Of a stretch of 64,000 bases of DNA, positions 1 to 7,552 are shown in pieces. The DNA is from Curtobacterium salicis (GTDB taxonomy: Bacteria; Actinomycetota; Actinomycetes; Actinomycetales; Microbacteriaceae): NCBI RefSeq assembly GCF_011759505.1, contig NZ_JAAOYO010000003.1:372001-436000 (forward strand), read 5' to 3'. Below the pieces are notes generated by a model that saw nothing but the letters and a program-made list of their open reading frames with translations, searched no databases and was not told the DNA's origin. The translations under genes and the position numbers were made by a program. How positions within the stretch are numbered: position 1 is the first letter of the stretch; each line of letters begins with the position of its first letter.

Positions 1-68
1 TCACCGGCGGACGCGGGGCCCGCTCAGTGGACGCGCGCGCGTCGGACGGCGTCGGTGCAGGAGCGTGC

Positions 69-263
69 TCAGTCGCCGGGACGGACGGCTGCGCTGTCGG
101 CGACGTCGATGCGGACGTCGCCGGACTCGGTCTGCTCGACCTCGACGCGCGGCGCCTCGTCGTGCTCGTCGGAGCCGGACATCCGGCGGAACGTGTCGTG
201 TCGACGCTCCTCGAAGGTCATGTCGACGCCGTCGTCCAGGTGGTCTCGGTCGGGTGCGCTCAT
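69..263 (-). CDS. small acidic protein of unknown function
   Basis: This encodes a 64-residue, strongly charged, Asp/Glu-rich protein with no signal peptide or membrane segment, beginning MSAPDRDHLDDGVDMTFEER. The ATG overlaps the TGA of the upstream acyltransferase gene (ATGA), which decides the start and suggests translational coupling as the last gene of the sugar-uptake operon. I do not recognise a domain. The first 68 bases of the window, downstream of its stop, show nothing I can support. Its reality rests on the exact overlap and on codon use like that of its neighbours. Confidence 0.6.
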   Translation of the reverse strand: MSAPDRDHLDDGVDMTFEERRHDTFRRMSGSDEHDEAPRVEVEQTESGDVRIDVADSAAVRPGD

Positions 264-1054
264 GTCGGTGACGGTACGCCGACCGGAGCGGTGCCGGTGC
301 GCTCCGACCAGTGCCCGCCGGCGGCCCACCGATCCTGGACGGCGTGCTGCAGTCGGCCGACGGGGACGGCCTGCCGCGCGGCAGCCAGGTCGGTGCCGAA
401 GACGAACTTCGCCATCGACTCGTCACCCTCGTGGACCTCGTCGGGGTCGTCCGGCTCCGCCAGCAGCGTGAACCGTGCCGCGAACCGCGCCGTGTTCGAC
501 GACGGCCCGAGGACGGCCGCGACCTCCGGGTCGAGCAGCCACGACGAGCACACGAAGGTGTCCACCGTCGTGTCCGGGTCGAGCCGTCGGAGCACCGCGG
601 GCGCGTCCGCGAACGAGCGGTCGCACGCGTCCGGGTCCAGCGGCCCGGCCTCCGGCACGTGCACGCCCCACGCAAGCGTCCCGTCCGGCAGGTGGGCGGC
701 CCGCTCGAACTGGAGGCGCCCCACGGCCACCACGCGTCCGGTCGCCACCTGCACCAGCCAGTCCAGCCCGGTGCCGTCGAGCCCGTAGCGGTCGACCTTC
801 AGGTCCACGTCGGCGACGCTCGCCGCGGCGGCCTCTGGGCTGCACCCATGGCTGCGGAGCCACTGCTCGGTCACGGGCAGCACCGCGCGGAGGGCGGCCA
901 GCACCGCTGCCTCCCGGCCCGCCGGGCCGTGGTGCTGCACGGCGGCCTCGAGCGCCGGGGCCAGCCCCGCGGGCTCGTCGCGCGACCCGACGGCGGCGGT
1001 GAGGAGCGCGACGGGGTCGACCCGGGCCTCCCGTCCGACGGCTGCCGGGCTCAC
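260..1054 (-). CDS. acyltransferase domain-containing protein (GNAT-like)
   Basis: The product is 264 residues. From about residue 65 onward it matches the pattern of actinobacterial N-acyltransferase-like proteins with a GNAT-like C-terminal domain: a GRLQFERAAHLPDG strand, a WGVHVPE segment, then a DTFVCSSWLLDPE segment and a conserved SSNTARFAARF strand. The acceptor is unknown; by context it could modify a sugar or sugar phosphate, which is inference. The GTG start overlaps the permease stop (GTGA) and its own stop overlaps the next ATG, so it is embedded in the ABC operon. The N-terminal part seems a little shorter than I expect for relatives. The family call is fairly firm; the substrate is open. 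Confidence 0.72.
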   Translation of the reverse strand: MSPAAVGREARVDPVALLTAAVGSRDEPAGLAPALEAAVQHHGPAGREAAVLAALRAVLPVTEQWLRSHGCSPEAAAASVADVDLKVDRYGLDGTGLDWLVQVATGRVVAVGRLQFERAAHLPDGTLAWGVHVPEAGPLDPDACDRSFADAPAVLRRLDPDTTVDTFVCSSWLLDPEVAAVLGPSSNTARFAARFTLLAEPDDPDEVHEGDESMAKFVFGTDLAAARQAVPVGRLQHAVQDRWAAGGHWSERTGTAPVGVPSPT

Positions 1055-1965
1055 TTGAGCCCGGAGGACGCGAGCCCGTCGATCACCCGGCGCTGGAGCA
1101 CGATGAACATGATGAGCACCGGCGCCATCGCCATCAGGCTCGCCGCCATGAGCAGCGGGTAGTCGATCGTCCGGTCGCTCGACAGGGTCGCGAGACCGGC
1201 GGCGAGCGGCATGTCCTCGGCCCGGGTCGAGACGACGAGCGGCCACAGGAGCTCGTTCCAGGACCAGAGGACCGTCGTGATCGCGAGCACGCTGATCGAC
1301 GGCCGGGCGAGCGGCAGCATGATCCGCCAGAACGTCTGGAAGGGGTTCGCGCCGTCCATGCGCGCGGCCTCCTCGAGTTCGGCGGGCATGTTGAGGAACG
1401 CGGTGCGCATGAGGAACGTGCCGAAGGCGCTGAACAGCCCGGGCGCGACGATGCCGGCCAGGGTGTCGAGCCAGCCGAGACCCTGGACGATCTGGTACTG
1501 CGAGATGAGGTACACCTGCGACGGCACCAGCAGGATCGACAGGACGATCCCGAGGATGACGGCACGTCCGCGGAAGCGCATGCGGGCGAAGGCGTAGCCG
1601 GCCAGGGTGCACAGCACGATCTGCGCCGCCGTGCGGATCAGGGTGACCCAGATCGACGTCCCGAGCTGGCTGAGGAACGGCAGTCGGTCGAACACGCGGA
1701 CGAAGTTGCCCCACTGCAGCTCGCCCGGCCAGAAGGTCGGCGTGGGCGAGGTCACCTGCGCGTTCGTGGACAGCGCCATGATGATCTGCCACAGGAACGG
1801 GAAGGCCATCACGAAGCCACCGACGCCGAGCACCACGTGGATCCACCAGTGGCTGCCGCCGCGGCGACCCGGACGGGGTTCGGCGCGGACCCGCGACCGG
1901 GTGCGGCTGACGGCCTTCGTCGCCGCGGTCAGCTTGCTGCCGTGCGCCTCGATGATTCCGGTCAT
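1051..1965 (-). CDS. carbohydrate ABC transporter permease (MalG-type)
   Basis: This 304-residue inner-membrane permease of the CUT1 sugar importer class has about six membrane segments. The EAA loop for contact with the ATPase is visible as ELEEAARMDGANPFQTFWRI in the C-terminal half. The basic N terminus ([15 protein letters not shown]) lies in the cytoplasm. The ATG overlaps the stop of the preceding permease (ATGA). It pairs with that permease and with the lipoprotein at 3043-4359. No ATPase gene is present in the operon, as is usual for CUT1 systems that share a general MsiK-like ATPase. The neighbouring catabolic genes suggest an amino-sugar substrate. Confidence 0.93.
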   Translation of the reverse strand: MTGIIEAHGSKLTAATKAVSRTRSRVRAEPRPGRRGGSHWWIHVVLGVGGFVMAFPFLWQIIMALSTNAQVTSPTPTFWPGELQWGNFVRVFDRLPFLSQLGTSIWVTLIRTAAQIVLCTLAGYAFARMRFRGRAVILGIVLSILLVPSQVYLISQYQIVQGLGWLDTLAGIVAPGLFSAFGTFLMRTAFLNMPAELEEAARMDGANPFQTFWRIMLPLARPSISVLAITTVLWSWNELLWPLVVSTRAEDMPLAAGLATLSSDRTIDYPLLMAASLMAMAPVLIMFIVLQRRVIDGLASSGLK

Positions 1966-2921
1966 GACTGGACCCACTTCCGCTGGACCCGGAACTGCAC
2001 GATGGTGATGATGCCGATGAGCACGAAGATCACCATCGCGATCGCAGCCGCGAAGCCCTTGTCGTTGTCGATGAAGCCGGCGTTGTAGAAGTAGAAGACG
2101 AGGGACATCGTCTTCGGGATCACCGGGTTGGTGGAGCCGAGGATGGCGTAGAGCAGGTCGAACAGCTGGAAGCTCGAGATCGTCGTGATGATGAGCACGA
2201 AGAAGATGCTCGGTGTCAGCAGCGGCACCGTCAGCGAGTGGAACTGACGCCACCGGCTCGCCCCGTCGAGCTCGGCCGCCTCGTACAGCTCCGGCGGGAT
2301 GTCCTTGAGGCCGGCGCCGAGGATGATCATCGAGAAGCCGAGCGACGACCACAGGCCGACGAGCGAGACCGCGACGAGCGCGAAGCCCGGGGTCGAGATC
2401 CAGTACGGGCCGTCGATGCCGAACAGGCCGAGGAACCAGTTCACGATGCCGAAGTCACCGTTGAACATGATGCGCCAGACCAGCGCGATCGCCGCGGGCA
2501 TCGCCACGTACGGCAGGAAGAACAGCACGCGGTAGAACTGGGCGAAGCGCAGGCCCGGGGTGTTCAGCAGGCTGGCGAGCCAGACCGCGATCGGGATGCC
2601 GAGCAGGACGATCACCGTGTAGACGACCGTGTTGAACAGCGACTGGTACAGCTGCGGGTCGGTCAGCAGCCGACCGTAGTTGGCGAGGCCGGTGAAGCTC
2701 GAGCCGCCGAAGACCCCCCAGCTCGTGAACGAGTAGTAGAAGGTCTGCAGGATCGGCCAGATGAAGAACGTCCCGACGCCGATGAGCAGCGGCAGCACGA
2801 AGAGCCACGGCCAGAAGCCGTCGGTCCGTGGTGCCGGCTTCGGCCGCGCGGGCGCGGCGGAGCGCGTCTCGGGTGGCGGGGACGCCTGTGTGGCGTCCGG
2901 TCGCTGGGTGTTGATGGTCAT
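1962..2921 (-). CDS. carbohydrate ABC transporter permease (MalF-type)
   Basis: This 319-residue CUT1 permease has a first membrane segment near residues 35-60 (FWPWLFVLPLLIGVGTFFIW) and the EAA motif PPELYEAAELDGASRWRQF in the C-terminal third. It forms the heterodimeric channel with the MalG-type protein, to which it is joined by a 4-base overlap. It starts 121 bases after the binding-protein gene, with a strong hairpin in the gap, an arrangement that usually allows more binding protein than permease to be made. The ATG is the first methionine of the frame and gives a normal family length. Confidence 0.93.
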   Translation of the reverse strand: MTINTQRPDATQASPPPETRSAAPARPKPAPRTDGFWPWLFVLPLLIGVGTFFIWPILQTFYYSFTSWGVFGGSSFTGLANYGRLLTDPQLYQSLFNTVVYTVIVLLGIPIAVWLASLLNTPGLRFAQFYRVLFFLPYVAMPAAIALVWRIMFNGDFGIVNWFLGLFGIDGPYWISTPGFALVAVSLVGLWSSLGFSMIILGAGLKDIPPELYEAAELDGASRWRQFHSLTVPLLTPSIFFVLIITTISSFQLFDLLYAILGSTNPVIPKTMSLVFYFYNAGFIDNDKGFAAAIAMVIFVLIGIITIVQFRVQRKWVQS

Positions 2922-3001
2922 CAGGTCGCTCCTCGGCCAGGGCGGTCGGATCGGGGGGTCCGGGTGGTGCTGCGTGCGGCGGGTGGTGCGGACGTGCGGG
3001 G

Positions 3002-3036
3002 GCCGGCCGGTCGGGCGCGGGGCCTGACCGGCCGGC
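3002..3036 (-). terminator. intercistronic hairpin after the sugar-binding protein gene
   Basis: GCCGGCCGGTC (3002-3012) and GACCGGCCGGC (3026-3036) form a perfect 11-bp stem starting 6 bases after the binding-protein stop. No T-run follows on the minus strand. It is therefore more likely a partial terminator or an mRNA-stabilising stem that sets the ratio of binding protein to permeases than a full stop. Confidence 0.6.
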
Positions 3037-3042
3037 TCGTCG

Positions 3043-4359
3043 TCACTCCTTGGCGAGTGCTGCGTCCATCTTCTGGGCGAGTTCCTTCGTCACCTGGTCG
3101 ACCGGCTCGGAGCCGTCGAAGGCGCTGGGCAGCAGGTTCGTCTCGAGGGTGTTCCACGCGGCGGTGTTCTTCGACACCGGCAGGGGCTTGGCGTAGTCGA
3201 CCGCGTCGAGGAAGACCTGCAGGTCGGCGTCCGGCATGGTCTTCGTGAAGGCGTCCTGCGTCCCGGTGTAGGCGGGGATGATGGCGCCCATGTCGCCCTG
3301 CTGCTGCTGGGCGGGCTTGCTCGCCAGGTAGACCTGGAGCGCCTGCGCGGCGGCCTTGTCCTTCGAACCCTCGGCGACGACGTTCGAGACGCCGTGGATG
3401 ACGGTCGCCTGCTCCTTGCCCTTCGGCAGCGGGTAGACGACGACGTCCTTCTCCATGTCGGAACCGACGAGCGCGGACCGGAACCAGCTGCCGCCCTGGT
3501 ACATCGCGACCTTGCCGGAGGTGAACCACTGGTCCGCCGTGGTGTCGGTCAGCTGCTTGATCGAGGGCGAGGCGCCGGACTTGATGAGGTTGGTCCAGTA
3601 ACCGATGCCCTCCTGCGCGGCCTTCGTGGCGTACTCCGACTTGTCGCCGTCGACGACCGAGCCGCCGGCCTGGAAGATCGTGTCGTAGTAGGTCGTCTGG
3701 CCGTCCATGCCCGCGGCGGCGCCGTACGCACCGTCCGACTTCAGCTTCTGGGACAGCTCGGCGCCGGTCTTCTGGAAGTCGCTCCAGGTCCAGTCCTTCG
3801 ACGGCATGGCCACGCCGGCCTTCTCGAACAGGGCCTTGTTCATCCAGACGCCGATGGTGTCGAAGTCCTTCGGGACGCCGTACTGGGTGCCGTCGTACGT
3901 GTAGAGCTTGTTGAGCGCGTCCGAGTAGTTCGCCGGGTCGATCGCACCGGACTTCACCTCACCGGTGATCGGGGCGAGCTTGCCGTTGCCGGCGTACAGC
4001 TGGAAGTTCGGGCCGTTCATCCAGAACAGGTCGGGGAGCGTGTTGCTCGAGCCCTGGGTCTGCAGCTTGGTGAAGTAGCTGGCGTACGGCGTGACGTCGA
4101 CGTTCACCTTGATGTCGGGGTACTCCTCGTTGAACCCCTTGATGTTGGCCTTGATCGCCTTCACCTGGTTCTGGTCCCACACGGCGTACGTCAGGTTCGC
4201 CTTCGTGTCCTTCGCGACCTCGCCCGAACCGGAGTCCGAGGACCCCGCGGACGAGGGGCTGCTGCATCCGGCGAGGAGCGCGACGGCGCTGACGGCGGCT
4301 GCGAGACCGAGCAGTGCGCGGCGGCGGCCGCGGCCCGGACGGGCGGTTGGAGCGGTCAT
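3043..4359 (-). CDS. sugar-binding lipoprotein of an ABC transporter
   Basis: This 438-residue extracellular solute-binding protein (family 1, SBP_bac_1) carries a lipoprotein signal: a basic start, a hydrophobic stretch and the lipobox LLAGC with Cys32 as the lipidation site, followed by a Ser/Gly linker. The mature part begins NLTYAVWDQNQVKAIKANIK, typical of oligosaccharide binders. It captures the substrate outside the membrane and passes it to the two permeases downstream. The ATG overlaps the TGA of the oxidoreductase gene. Substrate identity is inferred from the amino-sugar pathway genes next door, most likely N-acetylgalactosamine or a glycan that carries it. Confidence 0.93.
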   Translation of the reverse strand: MTAPTARPGRGRRRALLGLAAAVSAVALLAGCSSPSSAGSSDSGSGEVAKDTKANLTYAVWDQNQVKAIKANIKGFNEEYPDIKVNVDVTPYASYFTKLQTQGSSNTLPDLFWMNGPNFQLYAGNGKLAPITGEVKSGAIDPANYSDALNKLYTYDGTQYGVPKDFDTIGVWMNKALFEKAGVAMPSKDWTWSDFQKTGAELSQKLKSDGAYGAAAGMDGQTTYYDTIFQAGGSVVDGDKSEYATKAAQEGIGYWTNLIKSGASPSIKQLTDTTADQWFTSGKVAMYQGGSWFRSALVGSDMEKDVVVYPLPKGKEQATVIHGVSNVVAEGSKDKAAAQALQVYLASKPAQQQQGDMGAIIPAYTGTQDAFTKTMPDADLQVFLDAVDYAKPLPVSKNTAAWNTLETNLLPSAFDGSEPVDQVTKELAQKMDAALAKE

Positions 4360-5597
4360 CGGGTGGTCCTTTCGGGAACGTCGTCGCGGTCGGGAGTGGT
4401 CGCGAAGTGGCGGAGGGTGGCCTCGGGGAGGGGCGGCACGTCGATGGGGACGGAGCCGTTGCGGAGTGAGCGGGTGGCGAGCGCCCCGGCGGCGACGGCG
4501 GCGCGGGCCGCGACCGGGGACAGGGTGGTCGGCTCGCCGAACGCGATGGACCGCAGGAACTCGGTCATCGTGAGCAGGTCGGCGTCTTCGTGGCCGTCCT
4601 CGACACCGTCGATCGGGTACTCGACGTCCCCGGCCACGTCCCAGTTGCGGCGGTGGTTCCACACCTTGACCACGCCGCCGCCGGTGTCCCCGATGTTCTC
4701 GAGACGCCCGTGGGTGCCGATGACGGTGTAGTTCCGCCAGTAGTCGGGTGTGAAGTGGCACTGCTCGTAGCTGGCCTGGACGCCGTTCTCGAGGGTCATC
4801 ATGACCATCGACACGTCCTCGACGTCGACGACGGGGTTCAGGCCGGTCTGCTCGGCGGGCGGCCAGTTGTCGAACGAGAACCAGTCGGTCATGAGCTCGT
4901 CGCTGCGGTCCCGGCGGTCGGTGACGTCCCCGTAGACCGAGAGCGACCCCATGCCGACGACACGGCTGGTGTAGGCGCCGGCCAGAGCGTGGACGACGTC
5001 GAGGTCGTGGCTGGCCTTCTGCAGCAGGAGCGAGTTCACGCGGCTGCGGTCGGCGTGCCAGTCCTTGAAGTAGTAGTCGCCGCCGTTGCCGACGAAGTGG
5101 CGGACCCAGACGGCCTTGACCTCGCCGATCTCGCCGCGGGCGATCACGTCACGCATCAGGCGCACGACGGCGGAGTGGCGGAAGTTGTGGCCGACGTAGA
5201 GCGGGGTGCCGGTCTCGGCAGCGGTGTTGAGGACGGCGTCGGCGTCCTCGACCGTGATCGCGAGGGGCTTCTCGAGGTAGACGGCGATGCCGGCGCGGAG
5301 CAGGTCGATCGCGATCTCGGCGTGGGTCCAGTCCGGCGTGGTGACGATCGCGGCGTCGACCAGGTTCGCGGCGCCGTCCGTGCCGATCAGGGCGTGGTGG
5401 CCGTCGACCACGGTGGCGTCCGGCCAGGCCTCGGCGGCGCGATCGCGTCCTGAGGCGGTGACGTCGGCGGCGGCCACGATCCGGGCGTCGACCCCGTCGG
5501 CATCGAGTCCGGCGGCGGCCACGTGGTCCGCGATGTAGGACCGCTGGCCGATGCCGACCACGCCGACTCGGAGTGTGCGCGTGCTCGTGATGCTCAT
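4356..5597 (-). CDS. Gfo/Idh/MocA family oxidoreductase
   Basis: This 413-residue protein has an N-terminal NAD(P)-binding Rossmann fold (LRVGVVGIGQRSYIADH), the family's EKP motif (AVYLEKPLA) and a C-terminal alpha/beta domain with a KDWHADRSR segment and a LLLQKASHDLD helix. Such enzymes oxidise or rearrange sugars with a tightly bound or free NAD(P). The start is chosen because AAGGGAG lies 5 bases upstream of the ATG at 5597. It is the first gene of the uptake operon and overlaps the binding-protein gene by 4 bases. In this setting it could be a sugar dehydrogenase or an NAD-dependent glycosidase of the GH109 type; the sequence alone does not decide. Confidence 0.85.
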   Translation of the reverse strand: MSITSTRTLRVGVVGIGQRSYIADHVAAAGLDADGVDARIVAAADVTASGRDRAAEAWPDATVVDGHHALIGTDGAANLVDAAIVTTPDWTHAEIAIDLLRAGIAVYLEKPLAITVEDADAVLNTAAETGTPLYVGHNFRHSAVVRLMRDVIARGEIGEVKAVWVRHFVGNGGDYYFKDWHADRSRVNSLLLQKASHDLDVVHALAGAYTSRVVGMGSLSVYGDVTDRRDRSDELMTDWFSFDNWPPAEQTGLNPVVDVEDVSMVMMTLENGVQASYEQCHFTPDYWRNYTVIGTHGRLENIGDTGGGVVKVWNHRRNWDVAGDVEYPIDGVEDGHEDADLLTMTEFLRSIAFGEPTTLSPVAARAAVAAGALATRSLRNGSVPIDVPPLPEATLRHFATTPDRDDVPERTTR

Positions 5598-5624
5598 CTC
5601 GCTCCCTTGCGTGATTGTGACGTC

Positions 5625-5670
5625 CATGATGCCAAATCGATCATGAATGCACAATATGCGCTCATGGATC
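5625..5670 (-). promoter_or_regulatory. candidate promoter/operator of the uptake operon
   Basis: This AT-richer patch lies 30-75 bases upstream of the oxidoreductase start. On the minus strand it reads TTGTGC, 17 bases, CATCAT, a plausible -35/-10 pair, and the spacer contains ATGATCGAT. A related ACGATCGAT lies in the control region at 6542-6673, so both may be bound by the DeoR-type regulator between them. The site assignment is inference. Confidence 0.4.
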
Positions 5671-5752
5671 GCTCACGGAAGCGAGATGCGTGGGTTTTAC
5701 ACGCCGGTAACGTTCCCCGCCCTTGTCGGGAGGCGCGGGGCAGGACCGCGGG

Positions 5753-6541
5753 TCAGTCCGCGACGACGAGCTCCGTGCCGGCGGCGGCCAGGTCCGCGGC
5801 GAACGACGTCGGGACGTCCCGGTCCGTGACCAGGACGTCGATGCGGTCGAGTGGGCAGATCCGGGCGAAGGTCGAGCGCTCGATCTTCGTCGAGTCGGCG
5901 ACCACGATGACCCGGCGTCCCACCGAGGCGAAGTGTCGGCTGACCTCGGCTTCCCCCTCGTGCATGGTCGTGGCGCCGTACTGCCCCGTCAGCCCGTCGA
6001 CGCCGAGCACGACCACGTCCAGCGCGAACTCGTCGAGGGTGTCCCGGACCAGCGGCCCGATGAGCTCGTACGACTGCCGACGGGCGACGCCACCGGTCAC
6101 GACGATCTTCACGTTGGCACGCACCGACAGCTCGTACCCGATGTTCAGTGCGTTGGTGACGATGGTGATGCCGTACTCGCCGTCGGAGCGGATGAAGCGC
6201 TCGCTCTTGCCGAGTTCCCGCGCCACCTCGGTCGTCGTCGTGCCGCCGTTGAGCCCCACCGTGTCGCCGGGGGCCACGAGGGCCGCCGTCGCCCGGGCGA
6301 TTGCGGTCTTCGCCTCCGCCTGGCGGGCGATCTTGTACTGCAGTGGCAGCTCGTACCCGGCACCGAGTGCGGCGGCACCACCGTGCGTGCGGGTGACGAG
6401 GCGCTGGTCGGCGAGGGTGGCGAGGTCGCGACGGGCGGTCGCGGCGGAGATCCCGAGCACGTCGCCGATCTCGGTGATCGAGACGTTGCCACGGTCGCTC
6501 ACCAGCTCGAGGAGGGCGTTGAGCCTCTGCTGCGGGGTCAT
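5753..6541 (-). CDS. DeoR/GlpR family transcriptional regulator (AgaR-like)
   Basis: The product is 262 residues: an N-terminal winged helix-turn-helix (VSITEIGDVLGISAATARRD, about residues 20-40) with the DeoR signature, then a sugar-phosphate-binding DeoRC domain with a GGTTTTEVA segment and a VVLGVDGLTGQYG segment. Members repress sugar operons and are released by phosphorylated sugars. It sits between the uptake operon and the divergent catabolic operon, so it probably controls both, with GalN-6-P or a tagatose phosphate as likely effector (inference). The ATG at 6541 is the natural start, directly before the N-terminal helix. Confidence 0.9.
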   Translation of the reverse strand: MTPQQRLNALLELVSDRGNVSITEIGDVLGISAATARRDLATLADQRLVTRTHGGAAALGAGYELPLQYKIARQAEAKTAIARATAALVAPGDTVGLNGGTTTTEVARELGKSERFIRSDGEYGITIVTNALNIGYELSVRANVKIVVTGGVARRQSYELIGPLVRDTLDEFALDVVVLGVDGLTGQYGATTMHEGEAEVSRHFASVGRRVIVVADSTKIERSTFARICPLDRIDVLVTDRDVPTSFAADLAAAGTELVVAD

Positions 6542-6673
6542 GGCGTCATCCTACGGGCGCTCTTCCGCGCGGTGGATGATCGGAAATGACGTTTTGCACT
6601 TGCATCGAGCACGATCGATCGTCATGCTGGCCGATATCCGATCACCAAGGATCGGTCCGACCGGAAGGACACC
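6542..6673. promoter_or_regulatory. divergent control region between regulator and catabolic operon
   Basis: This 132-base gap holds the two divergent starts. It contains an AT-richer block (GGAAATGACGTTTTGCACTT, 6582-6601), the palindromic ACGATCGATCGT (6611-6622) and GATCGGTCCGACCGG close to the agaS-like gene. A GGAAGGA ribosome-binding site precedes that ATG by 5-6 bases. The ATCGAT core is shared with the region at 5625-5670, so operator sites for the DeoR-type regulator are likely; exact boundaries are not determined. Confidence 0.45.
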
Positions 6674-7552
6674 ATGTCCGACACCTTCGTGGGCGACGAG
6701 CTGGCATCGCAGCCGGCCTCCTGGCGCTCCGCCGCGGCCCTGCTGCCCTCGTTCATCGACGTCCTCCCCCAGCCGGGCGAGCGCGTCGCCGTCATCGGCT
6801 GCGGTACCAGCTGGTTCATCGCGATGAGCTACGCCGTCGCGCGTGAGTCCGCCGGCCTCGGGCAGACCGACGCCTTCGCCGGCTCCGAGTACCCCGCCGA
6901 CCGACAGTACGACCGCGTCGTCACCATCTCGCGCTCCGGCACCACCACCGAGATCATCGACCTCCTCCGCGCCCTGCCCGGCCAGCGCACCGTCCTGATC
7001 ACGGCCGTGCCGGACAGCCCCGCCGCCGCGGACGCCGACGACGTCGTCGCGCTGCCGTTCGCCGACGAGCGCTCCGTGGTGCAGACCCGCTTCGCGACCA
7101 CCGCCCTCGCACTGCTCCGCGCCTCGCTCGGTGACGACGTCGAAGCCCTCGCCGTCCAGGCCGAGACCGCCCTGACGCTGCCGATCGACGACCTCCTCGA
7201 CGCCGAGCAGGTGACCTTCGTCGGCCGTGGCGCCGCCGTGGGCCTGACGTTCGAAGCCGCCCTGAAGACGCGCGAGGCCGCACAGTTCTGGGCCGAGTCG
7301 TACCCGGCGATGGACTACCGCCACGGGCCGATCGCGATCGCGCAGCCCGGCCGTCTGGTCTGGTCGCTCGGTGCCGTGCCGGAGGGTCTCGCCGACGAGG
7401 TCGCCGCCACCGGTGCCCGCCTCGTGCACCACGACCTCGACCCGCTCGCCGGGCTCGTCGTCGTGCACCGGTTCGCCGTCGCCCTCGCCGAACGTCGTGG
7501 CCTGGACCCGGACCACCCGCGTTCGCTCACCCGCTCGGTCATCCTCACCTGA
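6674..7552 (+). CDS. SIS-domain sugar isomerase/deaminase (AgaS-like)
   Basis: This 292-residue protein has two SIS (sugar isomerase) domains; the phosphosugar-binding signatures are VAVIGCGTSWFIAMSYAVA (about residues 39-57) and VVTISRSGTTTEIIDLLRA in the first and FVGRGAAVGLTFEAALKTRE in the second. It resembles AgaS, which converts galactosamine 6-phosphate to tagatose 6-phosphate and ammonia, and also the isomerase half of GlmS. The downstream tagatose-type kinase and aldolase favour the AgaS role. GGAAGGAC lies just upstream of the ATG. It is the first gene of a five-gene operon in which every junction overlaps. Confidence 0.85.
   Translation: MSDTFVGDELASQPASWRSAAALLPSFIDVLPQPGERVAVIGCGTSWFIAMSYAVARESAGLGQTDAFAGSEYPADRQYDRVVTISRSGTTTEIIDLLRALPGQRTVLITAVPDSPAAADADDVVALPFADERSVVQTRFATTALALLRASLGDDVEALAVQAETALTLPIDDLLDAEQVTFVGRGAAVGLTFEAALKTREAAQFWAESYPAMDYRHGPIAIAQPGRLVWSLGAVPEGLADEVAATGARLVHHDLDPLAGLVVVHRFAVALAERRGLDPDHPRSLTRSVILT

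Noticed and set aside
1..675. 224-codon minus-strand frame at the window edge
   Set aside because: It is Arg-rich shadow of the acyltransferase and micro-gene region, with no recognisable domain.
5720..5755. GGGAGGCGCGGGGC block that looks like the palindrome family
   Set aside because: Only one arm is present and no complement follows within reach. The same holds for the half copies near 57610 and inside the coding sequence at 31206.
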